Shown: positions 1 through 9,758, counted from the first letter of the stretch. The stretch: DNA of 64,000 nt from Bacillota bacterium (GCA_023414355.1 JAEZOB010000067.1:41369-105368), one strand, 5' to 3'. Numbers and translations are program-made. The notes: generated from the sequence alone by a model not told the origin.

Positions 1-1461
1 TCTTGTGACATTTTCTTTTTGTAAAGACTCAATGTCACTTTTTATTTTCTCGTGTTCCGCTTTAAGCTTATTTAAATCATTTTCGAAATTATGTTGGTTC
101 GACATATACATAGTCTCAGTGACGACACCCTTAACCTTATCCATGTACAGCGTTGAAACAGCCCTTTTAATATCATCTATCTTAATTACTATATTCTTTA
201 ACTCTTGCTGTTTCCCATTCAACTTTTTCTCAAGACTTATGCGACCAGTTAGTATCTTTTCAATCACGTCGTTATTAGCTTCATCATTAAGCACACTATC
301 AATTAAATTGTGAATTTCACTACTTACTAAATCCATCAATTTATTTAACGATACTGTGTGTGATGTACATTCTTTATTCCTTGTTTTATTCGCTAATTGA
401 CACCTTATGTAAGATTGTCTGTTAGGACTGTATCCACCTGTTTTAATCATGCTTGAACCGCAATCTTTACACTTAATCTTACCAGCTAAACAATGTGCTT
501 TTCTTTTTTCACTACTCAAATTCGTACTAACTGTGCGCTTGGATTTCATCAGTTGCTGAACACGGTTAAATATACTTACGTCAATGATAGCTTCGTGATT
601 ATTCTGAATTACGACCCATTCGTCTGCAGGAGCTATTACTACTTTTTTACTCTTATAACTTACTTTTTTCTCTCGTCCCTGTATTAGTGTACCTACATAA
701 GCCTCATTATTCAGAATCCTTTTAACAGTCGAAATACCCCAGATACCGTATTGCGTTGAAAAATTAGAAGCATAAACGTTTTGATACTTGTATCCAAGAG
801 AGTTTTTATACTGCGTTGGGGTAAGGATCTTTTCGTTCGTGAGGATGTTCGTAATCTGCTTTACGCTGTATCCCTGCAAATACAAATCAAAAATCTTTTT
901 CACAACTTTTGCAGCTTCGTTATCTACCACTATTTTATGTCTGTCTTCCGGGTCTTTCTTATAGCCATAGCAAGCAAAACTACCGAGAAATTGTCCATCC
1001 TCCATCTTCTTTCTAAATACAGCTTTAATGTTTTCACTCAATTCTTCAACATACCATTCGTTTACAAGACCGTTTATCTGTCTAGCCTTTTTGTTGCCTT
1101 TTATGTTGGTATCAACGCCATCGACAACTCCAATAAATCGTATGCCCCATTCAATAAATAGCCCATTGAAGTACTTTTCAGAGATCTCCATGTCTCTGGT
1201 AAATCTGCTCTGTGATTTACATATAATCACATTAAATTCACCATTCTTTGCATCCAATAACATCTTGTTCCAACTCGGTCTGTCTTTGTCGGTACCGGAG
1301 TAATCGTCATCACTGTAAACCTTATAAATCAGCATATCGTGATCCGTTGCATAATCCATAAGTAACAGTTTTTGATTTTGAATACTTTCACTATCATCTC
1401 CTTTGTTTAATTTATCAAAATCTTCCTTTGACAACCTACAATAAATTGCCGCTCTATCCAT
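1..1461 (-). CDS. Large serine recombinase, C-terminus beyond the window edge
   Basis: The minus frame is open from the ATG at 1461 to base 1 (487 codons, no stop). The N-terminus begins MDRAAIYCRLSKED, the resolvase-type catalytic start with its serine near residue 11, followed by a recombinase domain. A zinc-ribbon segment starts CKDCGSSM at about residue 330 and leads into a Lys/Glu-rich coiled coil at the edge. This is the architecture of the large serine integrases of conjugative elements and phages, which join attP and attB without host factors. The ribosome site AAAGGGGC lies just upstream. It is probably the integrase of a neighbouring element; which side that element lies on cannot be told here. 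Confidence 0.93.
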   Translation of the reverse strand, partial: MDRAAIYCRLSKEDFDKLNKGDDSESIQNQKLLLMDYATDHDMLIYKVYSDDDYSGTDKDRPSWNKMLLDAKNGEFNVIICKSQSRFTRDMEISEKYFNGLFIEWGIRFIGVVDGVDTNIKGNKKARQINGLVNEWYVEELSENIKAVFRKKMEDGQFLGSFACYGYKKDPEDRHKIVVDNEAAKVVKKIFDLYLQGYSVKQITNILTNEKILTPTQYKNSLGYKYQNVYASNFSTQYGIWGISTVKRILNNEAYVGTLIQGREKKVSYKSKKVVIAPADEWVVIQNNHEAIIDVSIFNRVQQLMKSKRTVSTNLSSEKRKAHCLAGKIKCKDCGSSMIKTGGYSPNRQSYIRCQLANKTRNKECTSHTVSLNKLMDLVSSEIHNLIDSVLNDEANNDVIEKILTGRISLEKKLNGKQQELKNIVIKIDDIKRAVSTLYMDKVKGVVTETMYMSNQHNFENDLNKLKAEHEKIKSDIESLQKENVTR

Positions 1462-1510
1462 AATATCTTTTGCCCCTTTCGAGTGTAAAAAGAGGTTAGA
1501 TAATCGCTTG

Positions 1511-1538
1511 CTTATAGTATACCATGTATACAACGCAA
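1511..1538 (-). promoter_or_regulatory. Promoter with palindromic operator before the serine recombinase
   Basis: On the minus strand a TTGCGT (-35) and TATAAG (-10) are separated by 16 bases. The spacer contains a perfect odd palindrome, GTATAC-CAT-GTATAC, at 1517-1531. A repressor bound there would block polymerase. The protein that binds is unknown. Confidence 0.5.
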
Positions 1539-1566
1539 GTAAAATATATCTTACCTCTTTTATCTA

Positions 1567-1755
1567 TTAATTGTTCTTTCTCTCAATCATCTGTACGACT
1601 ATCTGTAATATTTCTTTTTCTCGTTTTTCTTTATCAACTTCCTTGAAGTGATTATGAACCACTAATTTCCCCATAGTGCCACCGACCATACTTTCACTTA
1701 TTACATTATATTTATCAGCAACCTTATCTATCACCAATTCCACATTTAACACCAT
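1567..1755 (-). CDS. Small protein upstream of the serine recombinase
   Basis: A short minus-strand gene of about 60 residues ends 105 bases before the recombinase start and is rich in Val, Lys and Glu, with a charged C-terminal helix. Small genes in this position often encode recombination directionality or regulatory factors, but no motif proves that here. The start is uncertain: an ATG at 1755 has AAGG immediately before it, while an upstream ATG at 1809 has no ribosome site. I do not recognise the family. Confidence 0.45.
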   Translation of the reverse strand: MVLNVELVIDKVADKYNVISESMVGGTMGKLVVHNHFKEVDKEKREKEILQIVVQMIERKNN

Positions 1756-1868
1756 CCTTAGTATAAAATTCTTATATAGAGTTATTGTGTGGATAGATAA
1801 CTTGCCCATTATGTATATAAATAAGGAATGTCCATTATTAGGTAGCCTATAAATTCGAAATATGTAAC

Positions 1869-1904
1869 AAAAAAGACCGGTGCATCAACAAACATCAGTC
1901 TTTT
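1869..1904. terminator. Hairpin with A- and T-rich flanks
   Basis: AAAAGAC (1871-1877) pairs with GTCTTTT (1898-1904), extended by further partly paired bases. The minus-strand copy ends in six T residues, so it could end transcription in either direction. No gene I can recognise lies on either strand between about 1905 and the promoter at 2107. Confidence 0.4.
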
Positions 1905-2106
1905 CATGTTATTTTTCTATACTATAATAATGATTGAGGTGCAGAAACTTACGATTTAGATGGTCACTTCATCCATCAAATCTGTTTTATTAAAATCACA
2001 ACAGATTTAATTCATTTATTGAGTATTAAGATACCAATAAATAGATTTCATTTTTTACAGTATTTTCATCCTTATTCTTGGAAATCTCTAATAATCTAAG
2101 TACAAT

Positions 2107-2135
2107 TTGACATTATTCACCTTTAAGAATAAAAT
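2107..2135 (+). promoter_or_regulatory. Promoter of the PLD-helicase operon
   Basis: TTGACA at 2107-2112, a 17-base spacer, then TAAAAT at 2130-2135. This is close to the vegetative consensus and lies 75 bases before the first ATG of the operon. Confidence 0.6.
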
Positions 2136-2209
2136 TAGAAACAGCAAATTCATTAACAAAAATTCAATCAAAATTTATATACTAATATCCCGAATTGGAG
2201 GCTTCATTA

Positions 2210-3271
2210 ATGAACAGTAAAACTGATGAGATTAGACAGTATATCTTTCATATTCTGCAAAATGCCAAATCGAATGGCCATCCATATCGCGACATTCGCG
2301 CCGGCGAAATACTAAAAGAAATGAACTTAGGAAATGTACCTGCGATTGTATGCAATGCCATGCGAAGCGTCCCTTGCTTTGATACTTATGATGTATTGGT
2401 CACTCCTCCGAGTGGTAATAGTACCACGCTGCTCCATCGATACTATTTCGACGGACTCAAGCCATCCGCAGATATGCCCAAACCAATCTATTCCTCCAAT
2501 CCGTTTCCAAAAACAGATGTCAATCATTATCGTCAAATATCAGGGTCAATTGGATCATACCATACCAATGATTTGCTAAATAATGCTCTCACCTTTTATA
2601 ATAAGCTGAGCACAATAGAAAATCATCGTTACCGTTCTTGGGAACATTGCTATTCCTTTTTTGCCAAGCATCAAAATACCGTCGATGAAGATATCATCGA
2701 TTTGATGTGCCTGCATCTATCTAACTATTTAGCTAGTTGGGGAATGTTCCGTGGTGCGGCATTTCTACTACAGAAGGATTACCGGATACACCTTGATGTA
2801 GTTCACCTTATATTGAATGAACGGTATCACATATTAAGGTCTAGTTACATACGGGATATTGCACTTGATGAATACATAATTAGAATCTTTGAGTTGAGTG
2901 AAAGCATTGCCGAGATCTATCGAAAAAAGACTACTGATTTTGAAAATGAAAGCGGTAGAAATGCCTCTGATACACTGATAACAAAAATCTTACTCGGCGT
3001 ATTTGGATGTGTCCCTGCGTATGACAGATACTTCAAAGAGGGACTTCGACTCACTAGAATAGCATCTGGACAATACAATCCGAATTCGATTTCCCAGCTA
3101 TTGAAATTCTATGATCTGCATTATGATGCATTTGAAACCGTTCGGCTAAAAATTAGTGAAAATGGTGTAGAATACCCCCCGATGAAAATCGTAGATATGT
3201 GCTTCTGGCAGCTCGGTTATGAACAGTCAACACAAAACCCAGCTTTCAAATCATCAAAACGAGGTAAATAA
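2210..3271 (+). CDS. Winged-helix-like protein, first gene of the PLD-helicase operon
   Basis: 353 residues. The ATG at 2210 is chosen because TTGGAGG sits eight bases before it. The first ~85 residues look like a winged-helix or HARE-type DNA-binding fold, with RAGEILKEMNLG followed by AMRSVPCFD and a strand-rich wing, as in N-termini of restriction-associated proteins. The remainder is mainly helical and unrecognised. It is followed after two bases by the DUF6361 gene, so the products are probably made together. DNA recognition or regulation for the downstream helicase-nuclease set is an inference from position and fold. Confidence 0.75.
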   Translation: MNSKTDEIRQYIFHILQNAKSNGHPYRDIRAGEILKEMNLGNVPAIVCNAMRSVPCFDTYDVLVTPPSGNSTTLLHRYYFDGLKPSADMPKPIYSSNPFPKTDVNHYRQISGSIGSYHTNDLLNNALTFYNKLSTIENHRYRSWEHCYSFFAKHQNTVDEDIIDLMCLHLSNYLASWGMFRGAAFLLQKDYRIHLDVVHLILNERYHILRSSYIRDIALDEYIIRIFELSESIAEIYRKKTTDFENESGRNASDTLITKILLGVFGCVPAYDRYFKEGLRLTRIASGQYNPNSISQLLKFYDLHYDAFETVRLKISENGVEYPPMKIVDMCFWQLGYEQSTQNPAFKSSKRGK

Positions 3272-3273
3272 CC

Positions 3274-4437
3274 ATGCAGATTGGATTTATAGATTTTTCG
3301 AAAGAAGAACGAAATAAAATTTTAGCTACGCTTAAACTTCTTGGAACGCAAACCGCACTTGATGAACTTGGTATAGGAGTAATCCGCGATGCATACGCAG
3401 ACATCCTGTTCCCAGGTATCTCCACCATCCAGACGAGGGCAAAATATTTCGTCCTTATTCCTTATTTGTTTGAACGAGGATCAAAGCAAAAAATGTCCAG
3501 TGGGAAGGAACTACAAAGGTGGATTCATACTCAAGAGGACAAGCTTGTAGAAACTCTTGTAGCAAACAGCCCCAGTGAAGAAACTGGCATCATCGGGAAA
3601 AATGCGTTGAAACAGAAACGTGCAGTAAAAATGAAACCCTCCGGCATCTACTGGAATGGTCTTCGTACCTACGAAATCATACGAAATCCACGGGTATCCA
3701 TTAGTGCAGCTTGCAATGCAATATGGAGCGCAGAACAAAAGAAGAGGGAGACAGAAAAGAAAACCGAAGGTGATACTTTTGATGACATCACTGCTGGTCA
3801 AGGAAACGGAACGCTGTTTTCGCCATTAAAACCGGATAATAATTTTGAGCAGAATGCTTCCATCAAACTGACACGCAGAGAAGCTGAGTTTTTGGCTGAT
3901 CGAATCACAACAGCCACATTATCAAAGAATTCTCTCTTGGCTTTTCTTATTAAGAACCGATTGGTGCCACACAGTTTTGATGAGATCCCTGTAGATTTGC
4001 TACCTGATGAAATAAAGAGGGACTATCTGCTTGCAAAGAATTTCTCTGATTTTATAATCGGTGCGCATATCAGGTATAATGTCATCTTCTCCGACTACAA
4101 AGATGAGGACATGATTAACAATTATTCCGTTTGGCAGAAGGAATTTATGAATCGTTGCTTTGATCTGGATGCTATTTTGAACCGTATCTCGTGTCATGCT
4201 GATACTGATGCCTTTTGCTGGAATTTTTGTAACTGCGTAATGAATGGTGACGAGAAAGAGTTGGATGCACTGATTATCGCTCGTGAAAAATCGGTAAAAG
4301 GAGATCGTTCCAAACTCAGTAAACCAATGGAATACCACTACAATTATGATCGCCCGGTTCATAATTACCGGCTGGATTACCGTTTCGGAAGAGCAAGTGT
4401 TATTATCGAAGACATTATTCATGGACTGGAGGGATAG
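3274..4437 (+). CDS. DUF6361 family protein
   Basis: 387 residues. The N-terminus (IGFIDFSKEERNKILATL, then DELGIGVIRDAYADILFPG and a following TRAKYF stretch) is characteristic of the DUF6361 family, as I recall it. Members have no established biochemical role. The rest is helical and has no catalytic motif I can identify. GAGG precedes the ATG. The gene ends four bases before the PLD-nuclease start, with that gene's ribosome site inside its last codons, so translation is coupled. Tight linkage to a PLD nuclease and a helicase suggests a structural or sensing subunit of the same complex. Confidence 0.8.
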   Translation: MQIGFIDFSKEERNKILATLKLLGTQTALDELGIGVIRDAYADILFPGISTIQTRAKYFVLIPYLFERGSKQKMSSGKELQRWIHTQEDKLVETLVANSPSEETGIIGKNALKQKRAVKMKPSGIYWNGLRTYEIIRNPRVSISAACNAIWSAEQKKRETEKKTEGDTFDDITAGQGNGTLFSPLKPDNNFEQNASIKLTRREAEFLADRITTATLSKNSLLAFLIKNRLVPHSFDEIPVDLLPDEIKRDYLLAKNFSDFIIGAHIRYNVIFSDYKDEDMINNYSVWQKEFMNRCFDLDAILNRISCHADTDAFCWNFCNCVMNGDEKELDALIIAREKSVKGDRSKLSKPMEYHYNYDRPVHNYRLDYRFGRASVIIEDIIHGLEG

Positions 4438-4441
4438 AGAT

Positions 4442-6157
4442 ATGTCTACAATGTTTGATACCGCTCATAACCGCTATAGCTATAGCGAATTATTACAACC
4501 GGATCTCGGATTTCACTTGGACTTTGCCGTAGGATTAACCTATTCTCTCGATCTTGAAGCCTTGCTCGGTATTCCTGTAGCGCTCGGTTTACTAGACGAA
4601 ACAGACTCTGAACTGATGCAGAGTCCATTTTATCTATTGGAGGCAATTCGAAAAAGTAGTAATGATCTGGCCATTTTCTGCAATGCCGGATGCATTTCTC
4701 TTCCTCATAAAATTCAAAGTGTCTACTCTCTGTTGGAAAACAGTGTTTTTGAGGTCAAATTAATGAATCGCAAGAGCTTTCACCCCAAGCTGTGGTTTCT
4801 CAAATATAGCAATGAAGAAGGAAAATCCTATATACGGCTGCTAGTACTCAGCCGTAATCTTACCTTTGATAACAGTATCGACTTATGTGCCGCTATGCAG
4901 GGAGATATTACCAAGGTAAAAAGAAATAAAAACAAACCTCTGGCCGATCTCCTGCTCTTTGTAAGCGATTATTCAGACAAAGCAAAGCGAAAGAGAATCC
5001 TTGAATTTGCGGAGGATCTTCTTCATGTGAAGTCGTTCGATATCAATCATCCCTTTGAGGATTACGAGTTCTTTCCGCTTGGAATTAACGGATACGAAAA
5101 AGAGAACACCTCCTTATTCCGTCAGAAATACGATATTTTCGTTGTATCTCCATTTCTAAGCAATGACATTATCAAAGAACTAGCGGATTGCCCATACCGA
5201 AAAGTTCTTGTCACAAGGAAGTCCTCCGTGACCCCGGAAGCCATGAAGCTTTTTGACAGTATTTACATAACAAAAGAGCTACTGAATGATAATGAATATG
5301 GTGTGAAGCAGGATATCCATGCTAAGCTTTATTTCACTGTTACCGACCAGGGGAATTACCTGTACCTCGGCTCCGCCAATGCTTCGCATAATGCCTTCCA
5401 CAATAATGTCGAGTTTCTGTTACGACTGAAGTACAAGGCAAATTGCATAGGATTTAAGACTTTTTATCAGGATTTCATTCCCGATGATAACTGCCCGTAT
5501 GAACAGATCACCGTTGTCCCCACGGCATTGGAAGAGGACAAAGTCCAAGTAGAAATTGATCAGGCTTTTCAAACAGCGATTTATGCGATTAAGGGAGCCG
5601 TTGTTATGAGCGACCATGGGGCATATGATATTATCATTCATTCCAGAAACTTCATATCAGACATAATGATAAAAATAGCTCCGCTGCAGCGACCGGACTT
5701 ATTGACTTCTCTACTATCTGAAACCTTACTTCAAGGACTTCTCCTTAGAGAACTTAGCGAGTTCTATATATTGGAGGTACAAGGCCAGAAAATAGTGATC
5801 AAAATCAGTACGAAGGACATACCCGCCGGTCGTGATGATGCTGTTTATAAAAGCATCATCGATACAAAATCAAAGTTTATATCCTATATTTCATTTATGC
5901 TCTCTGAGGACTATGCAACCGGAATCCTCGAAGAAGCAGAAGCACTTCGCTTATTTCAAAATGACGCTACGGACATACACTCCTCCCCTGTATATTCAGC
6001 GGTATATGAGAAAATGCTGAAGGCTGTTCATCAGAATCCGAACAGACTGAAAGAAATTGCGGACATTATAAAGCGATTGGAACCAGATATCATTGGACAG
6101 GAATTTCTCGATATGTATCAACAATTTGAACAAGTGGTTAGGAGACAAAAGAAATGA
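4442..6157 (+). CDS. Phospholipase D-like nuclease with two HKD motifs
   Basis: 571 residues from the ATG at 4442, which follows GGAGGG; an earlier in-frame ATG at 4346 lies inside the preceding gene and lacks a good site. Two PLD-type half sites are visible: HPKLW at about 114-118 with a following SRNLTFDNS strand, and HAKLYF near residue 300 with GSANAS. PLD-family enzymes of this layout cleave phosphodiesters and occur in restriction and DISARM (DrmC) systems. The C-terminal ~230 residues are unassigned. The gene overlaps the helicase start by four bases (ATGA), implying a fixed ratio of the two products. Confidence 0.85.
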   Translation: MSTMFDTAHNRYSYSELLQPDLGFHLDFAVGLTYSLDLEALLGIPVALGLLDETDSELMQSPFYLLEAIRKSSNDLAIFCNAGCISLPHKIQSVYSLLENSVFEVKLMNRKSFHPKLWFLKYSNEEGKSYIRLLVLSRNLTFDNSIDLCAAMQGDITKVKRNKNKPLADLLLFVSDYSDKAKRKRILEFAEDLLHVKSFDINHPFEDYEFFPLGINGYEKENTSLFRQKYDIFVVSPFLSNDIIKELADCPYRKVLVTRKSSVTPEAMKLFDSIYITKELLNDNEYGVKQDIHAKLYFTVTDQGNYLYLGSANASHNAFHNNVEFLLRLKYKANCIGFKTFYQDFIPDDNCPYEQITVVPTALEEDKVQVEIDQAFQTAIYAIKGAVVMSDHGAYDIIIHSRNFISDIMIKIAPLQRPDLLTSLLSETLLQGLLLRELSEFYILEVQGQKIVIKISTKDIPAGRDDAVYKSIIDTKSKFISYISFMLSEDYATGILEEAEALRLFQNDATDIHSSPVYSAVYEKMLKAVHQNPNRLKEIADIIKRLEPDIIGQEFLDMYQQFEQVVRRQKK

Positions 6158-9102
6158 AGCCAAAGGACTTTCAGCAAGCAACCGCAAACCGAATACTCGC
6201 TGTCTTTCGTGCGGGACAGCATCGAATTCTGCTTTCGGACGAAGTCGGTCTGGGAAAAACCATCATAGCACGGGATGTCATCCGTCAGGTTTCCGATTGG
6301 CATAGACTCGAGAAGAAGGATGATCATTTTAAGGTAATCTATATCTGTTCCAATATCAATATCGCGAATCAAAATGCTCATAAACTTGGAATCAAAGATC
6401 AAATGAATATATCGGAGAGCCGCCTTTCTATGCAGCATCTCAAGATCTATCAGAACAACGGGAGGAATCACAGTTACGAACAGCTTATTCCCCTAACACC
6501 TGCAACCTCCTTCTCCATGACCTCTGGTTGCGGCAATCAGGAGGAACGCGCTTTGATGTTTGCACATTTAAGACGATTGCCGGTATTTAGGTCTATTAAT
6601 TCCCGTTTAGCTGATTTTCTGGCCTATGATGCAAAGGTTTACTGGCACTACTTTATTGACCTTTATGAAAACAAGGTAATTGAATGTGATGCTAATGGGA
6701 GTAATTATATCATGGAAATGAGCAATCTTCTTAACCTGAAACTAAAGGAAAATCAGGATCTAATGGATAGAATAATAGTAAATCTTTCATCACAAAGCAG
6801 TTCAAAAAGGTCAGATAGCCGGCCCCTAATCAATGCATTGAGGAGAATATTCGCACAAATCAGTCTGGAAAAGCTGGAACCCGATCTAGTGATTATGGAT
6901 GAATTTCAGAGATTCCGGGATCTAATCACACCATCGGATGATGAACAGGGCATGCTGACAAAGCAATTCCTCCAGGATACAAATACAAAGGTTCTCCTTC
7001 TGTCTGCCACCCCATATAAACCTTATTCAACACTGGAAGAAATCAGTCAGGATGAAAACACCGATCATTATCAGGAATTTTTGGAGGTAATGAAATTCTT
7101 ATTCTACGGTGGGACAAAATATGCCGGTTTCCAACAGATATGGAAAGATTATTCAAACACCCTTCATGAAATCAATAACGGTAACTTTACCCTGCTGCTT
7201 GCACAGAAAACTACCGCAGAGAATGCATTATACCAAGGGATCTGCCGAACAGAACGCTTCAACAGTGGAATAATTGATGCCCGCGGTGCAAAGGAAATCT
7301 CCATCTCTACCGGAGACATCTTATCGTATTTGGAAATGCAGAACTTATTAGACGAAATTAATAAAGACAGCAAACGCCCGCTCCGATATCGCAATGTTCC
7401 GATAGATTATATGAAGTCATCTCCGTACTTATTGTCCTTCATGGAAAGCTATCAATTAAAAAAGGAAATTGTAGAATATTTTGAACGAACGAAAAAGTAT
7501 GAGCTAGTCACTAGCACAAAGCATTTGCTGATTAAGAAAAACGCGATACATAATTATCAACCGATTGCCGTAAATAATGCACGGCTTGAGGAATTAAAAG
7601 AGATCGTTTTTGCAAACGGAAAAAACGGAGCCGAAAATCTTCTATGGCTTCCACCTTCCAAGTCATACTATACGACAGGAAGTGTCTTTGATAAGAATAA
7701 AAACTATTCAAAGCTTCTTGTTTTTTCCTCATGGGAAATGGTTCCCAGAATGATATCACTGATGATTTCCTACGAAGCAGAGCGACTGACCATCGGTAAG
7801 TTGTTCCATAACGCAAAGACCAAACGAGGCAGGGGTTATTTTGCCACCAAAGAGGATCGCCGTTATGGTATTACACGCCTCAAAAATGAAACGGAAGAAA
7901 TCCTATGCTACGCTTCACGCACACTTGCCCGACTTTATGCACCGGATCAGCATATCGGCCAGGATATCCGGCAGATACGAAGGGAATTATCAAGGCAGCT
8001 AGAACCAAGGATAGCTGAGGTCAAGAAGAAATTTCAGCTTTCCGAAAGCTCTGCTGCTGGAGCAAAGGCAATGTTAGAGTTATTGAAGGTCATGGATCAA
8101 GATAAATATGCGAATCCCACCACACTTCCTTCCAATGCTGTTGAGCTTCTTGTCAATATGGCAATTGGCTCACCGGCTATCTGTTTATTTCGCCTGCTTG
8201 ATGCAAGGGAACCTCTGGCTCGGGATGTAACTGCCAAAGTATTCATCAGCCTCTTCAATAAAGCGGAAAGCTCAGCTGTCATAGATTTATTATACGGAAG
8301 CAAGAGCGATGATACTTACTATGAAAATGTATTGAAATACTGCGTCGATGGGAATCTTCAGGCAATGCTTGATGAATATGCCCATGTTCTCGGAGAAACC
8401 GGAGATGATCTTGCAAAAGGTATTGTGGATGCATTTTCCGACACTGCTTCTCTACAGATAGATACCTTTGAGTCCTTTACTGGTTCAGAGGAAGAAAAGC
8501 CTCGTATGAGAGCACATTTTGCCGTTGGATACTTCAATTCCAGAATCAGCGATGAGAATGTACAGCGCACTGAAAAAATAAGAAAGGCATTCAACTCACC
8601 GTTTCGTCCATTTGTGCTTTCAACAACCTCTATTGGCCAAGAAGGGTTGGATTTTCACAGCTACTGCCGTAAAGTCATGCATTGGAATCTTCCATCCAAT
8701 CCTATCGACCTGGAGCAGCGGGAAGGACGAATTAACCGCTACAAATGCCTTGCTGTTCGCCAAAATATCGCATACCGTTATGAAGCAGAAAAAACCTGGG
8801 ACGAAATGTTTGCCAAGGCTGCAGCTGAAGAAAAAGGATCCCATCCGGATCTCGTTCCTTACTGGTGTTTAACCGATTCTTCGAATTTGGCAGTCAAAAT
8901 AGAACGAATCGTTCCTATGTATCCCCTCAGCCAGGATCTGTTGCGATATTTAAGACTAATCAAAATCTTATCCCTTTATCGACTGACGCTTGGCCAGCCA
9001 AGGCAGGAGGAACTGATTGAGTTAATCAGCCGGGAAATGGCCGGGGAAATAAACGACAAGATGTTTATGAATTTGAGTCCGTTTTATAAGGCCAAACTTT
9101 AG
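6154..9102 (+). CDS. SNF2/DEAD-type helicase of the PLD operon
   Basis: 982 residues. Motif I is DEVGLGKT at 29-36, motif II MDEFQRF near 248 (DEFQ rather than DEAH), motif III LLSATPY near 285. C-terminal motifs V/VI are TSIGQEGLDF and QREGRINRY near residues 825-860. A long insertion separates the two RecA-like lobes. It is an ATP-dependent DNA translocase or helicase. It overlaps the nuclease gene by ATGA and shares GGAGACAAAAGAA as ribosome site. With the PLD nuclease it resembles the DrmA/DrmC pair of DISARM in logic, but no DUF1998 (DrmB) protein accompanies it, so I do not call it DISARM. Confidence 0.88.
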   Translation: MKPKDFQQATANRILAVFRAGQHRILLSDEVGLGKTIIARDVIRQVSDWHRLEKKDDHFKVIYICSNINIANQNAHKLGIKDQMNISESRLSMQHLKIYQNNGRNHSYEQLIPLTPATSFSMTSGCGNQEERALMFAHLRRLPVFRSINSRLADFLAYDAKVYWHYFIDLYENKVIECDANGSNYIMEMSNLLNLKLKENQDLMDRIIVNLSSQSSSKRSDSRPLINALRRIFAQISLEKLEPDLVIMDEFQRFRDLITPSDDEQGMLTKQFLQDTNTKVLLLSATPYKPYSTLEEISQDENTDHYQEFLEVMKFLFYGGTKYAGFQQIWKDYSNTLHEINNGNFTLLLAQKTTAENALYQGICRTERFNSGIIDARGAKEISISTGDILSYLEMQNLLDEINKDSKRPLRYRNVPIDYMKSSPYLLSFMESYQLKKEIVEYFERTKKYELVTSTKHLLIKKNAIHNYQPIAVNNARLEELKEIVFANGKNGAENLLWLPPSKSYYTTGSVFDKNKNYSKLLVFSSWEMVPRMISLMISYEAERLTIGKLFHNAKTKRGRGYFATKEDRRYGITRLKNETEEILCYASRTLARLYAPDQHIGQDIRQIRRELSRQLEPRIAEVKKKFQLSESSAAGAKAMLELLKVMDQDKYANPTTLPSNAVELLVNMAIGSPAICLFRLLDAREPLARDVTAKVFISLFNKAESSAVIDLLYGSKSDDTYYENVLKYCVDGNLQAMLDEYAHVLGETGDDLAKGIVDAFSDTASLQIDTFESFTGSEEEKPRMRAHFAVGYFNSRISDENVQRTEKIRKAFNSPFRPFVLSTTSIGQEGLDFHSYCRKVMHWNLPSNPIDLEQREGRINRYKCLAVRQNIAYRYEAEKTWDEMFAKAAAEEKGSHPDLVPYWCLTDSSNLAVKIERIVPMYPLSQDLLRYLRLIKILSLYRLTLGQPRQEELIELISREMAGEINDKMFMNLSPFYKAKL

Positions 9103-9168
9103 ACTATTCTATTACATTAGTTAGTGTCAGCTGATGCACCTTGAATGGGAGCACCAGCTGACCTAAAC

Positions 9169-9199
9169 TTAACTTGTAATAAATATAATGGGAAGTTAA
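9169..9199. repeat. Palindromic recombination-site-like repeat A
   Basis: TTAACTT at 9169-9175 pairs with AAGTTAA at 9193-9199, with an AT-rich centre. Read on the minus strand the right arm is AACTTCCCATTATA, the clearest member of a motif found again near 10.25, 11.28, 12.87 and 15.11 kb. Its size and arm layout fit a tyrosine-recombinase core site. Confidence 0.5.
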
Positions 9200-9210
9200 A
9201 TTCCTTACAT

Positions 9211-9242
9211 TATGCCGTTAATCTTTATTTTAATAACGGCAT
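9211..9242. terminator. Convergent terminator hairpin
   Basis: ATGCCGTTA (9212-9220) pairs with TAATAACGGCAT, with an AT-rich loop, between the end of the helicase gene on the plus strand and the end of the next minus-strand gene. It probably serves both. Confidence 0.5.
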
Positions 9243-9758
9243 CTACATGTTATTTAACAACTCATCAATTTTACCCAATTCATATTTACTCATATCTTCA
9301 TAAAATTGCCTATCTACTTTATCATTACTTCTCTTGATTGTTAATTTTCCTACAATAGCCACGCTGACAACTAACATAAAATGAATAAAAAAAAATATCA
9401 TATTATCATTCGAATATATAATTTGCATAGGATCAGTCATATCCATATTATGGGATATCATATGTATTCCATCTATAATTCCAGTGATGATATGTGTAAC
9501 TATATACGATACATAAACCCCTAAGAAAGCACCAAAAATTGTAATCATAAAGTTTAATCTAACATCCATACGCCATTTAAGTTCTAATATTAATGTGCTT
9601 TTTCGTTGATATAATATCATTTCTATATTATCCTTCTGAACACCTACAAGGTCTACATAAAGTTTATCTATTTTATCTTTACAACAAGTAACACATCGGC
9701 TTCTAACACCCTCGTTTTTCACACCATCTATTGTTTCATACTCTTTTTCAATATTCAT
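9243..9758 (-). CDS. Two-helix membrane protein
   Basis: 171 residues from the ATG at 9758, preceded by GGAG at a normal distance; a longer frame starting at 9800 overlaps the upstream gene and has no site. Two hydrophobic segments are visible, at about 80-105 (FMITIFGAFLGVYVSYIV) and about 125-145 (FFFIHFMLVVSVAIVG), with charged cytosolic ends. An N-terminal CVTCC cluster (about residues 22-26) precedes them. No family is recognised. It follows the ParB-like gene after 25 bases, so the two form a pair; small membrane proteins coupled to a sensor are common effectors in abortive defence, which is an inference here. Confidence 0.7.
   Translation of the reverse strand: MNIEKEYETIDGVKNEGVRSRCVTCCKDKIDKLYVDLVGVQKDNIEMILYQRKSTLILELKWRMDVRLNFMITIFGAFLGVYVSYIVTHIITGIIDGIHMISHNMDMTDPMQIIYSNDNMIFFFIHFMLVVSVAIVGKLTIKRSNDKVDRQFYEDMSKYELGKIDELLNNM

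Noticed and set aside
5..1303. Several plus-strand open frames
   Set aside because: They are antisense to the serine recombinase, have no ribosome sites and no family-like sequence.
4000..4422. Minus-strand 140-codon frame
   Set aside because: It lies wholly antisense to the DUF6361 gene and has no start signal.
2210..9102. DISARM assignment for the helicase-PLD operon
   Set aside because: No DUF1998 (DrmB) protein and no methyltransferase are present; DUF6361 is not a DISARM component.
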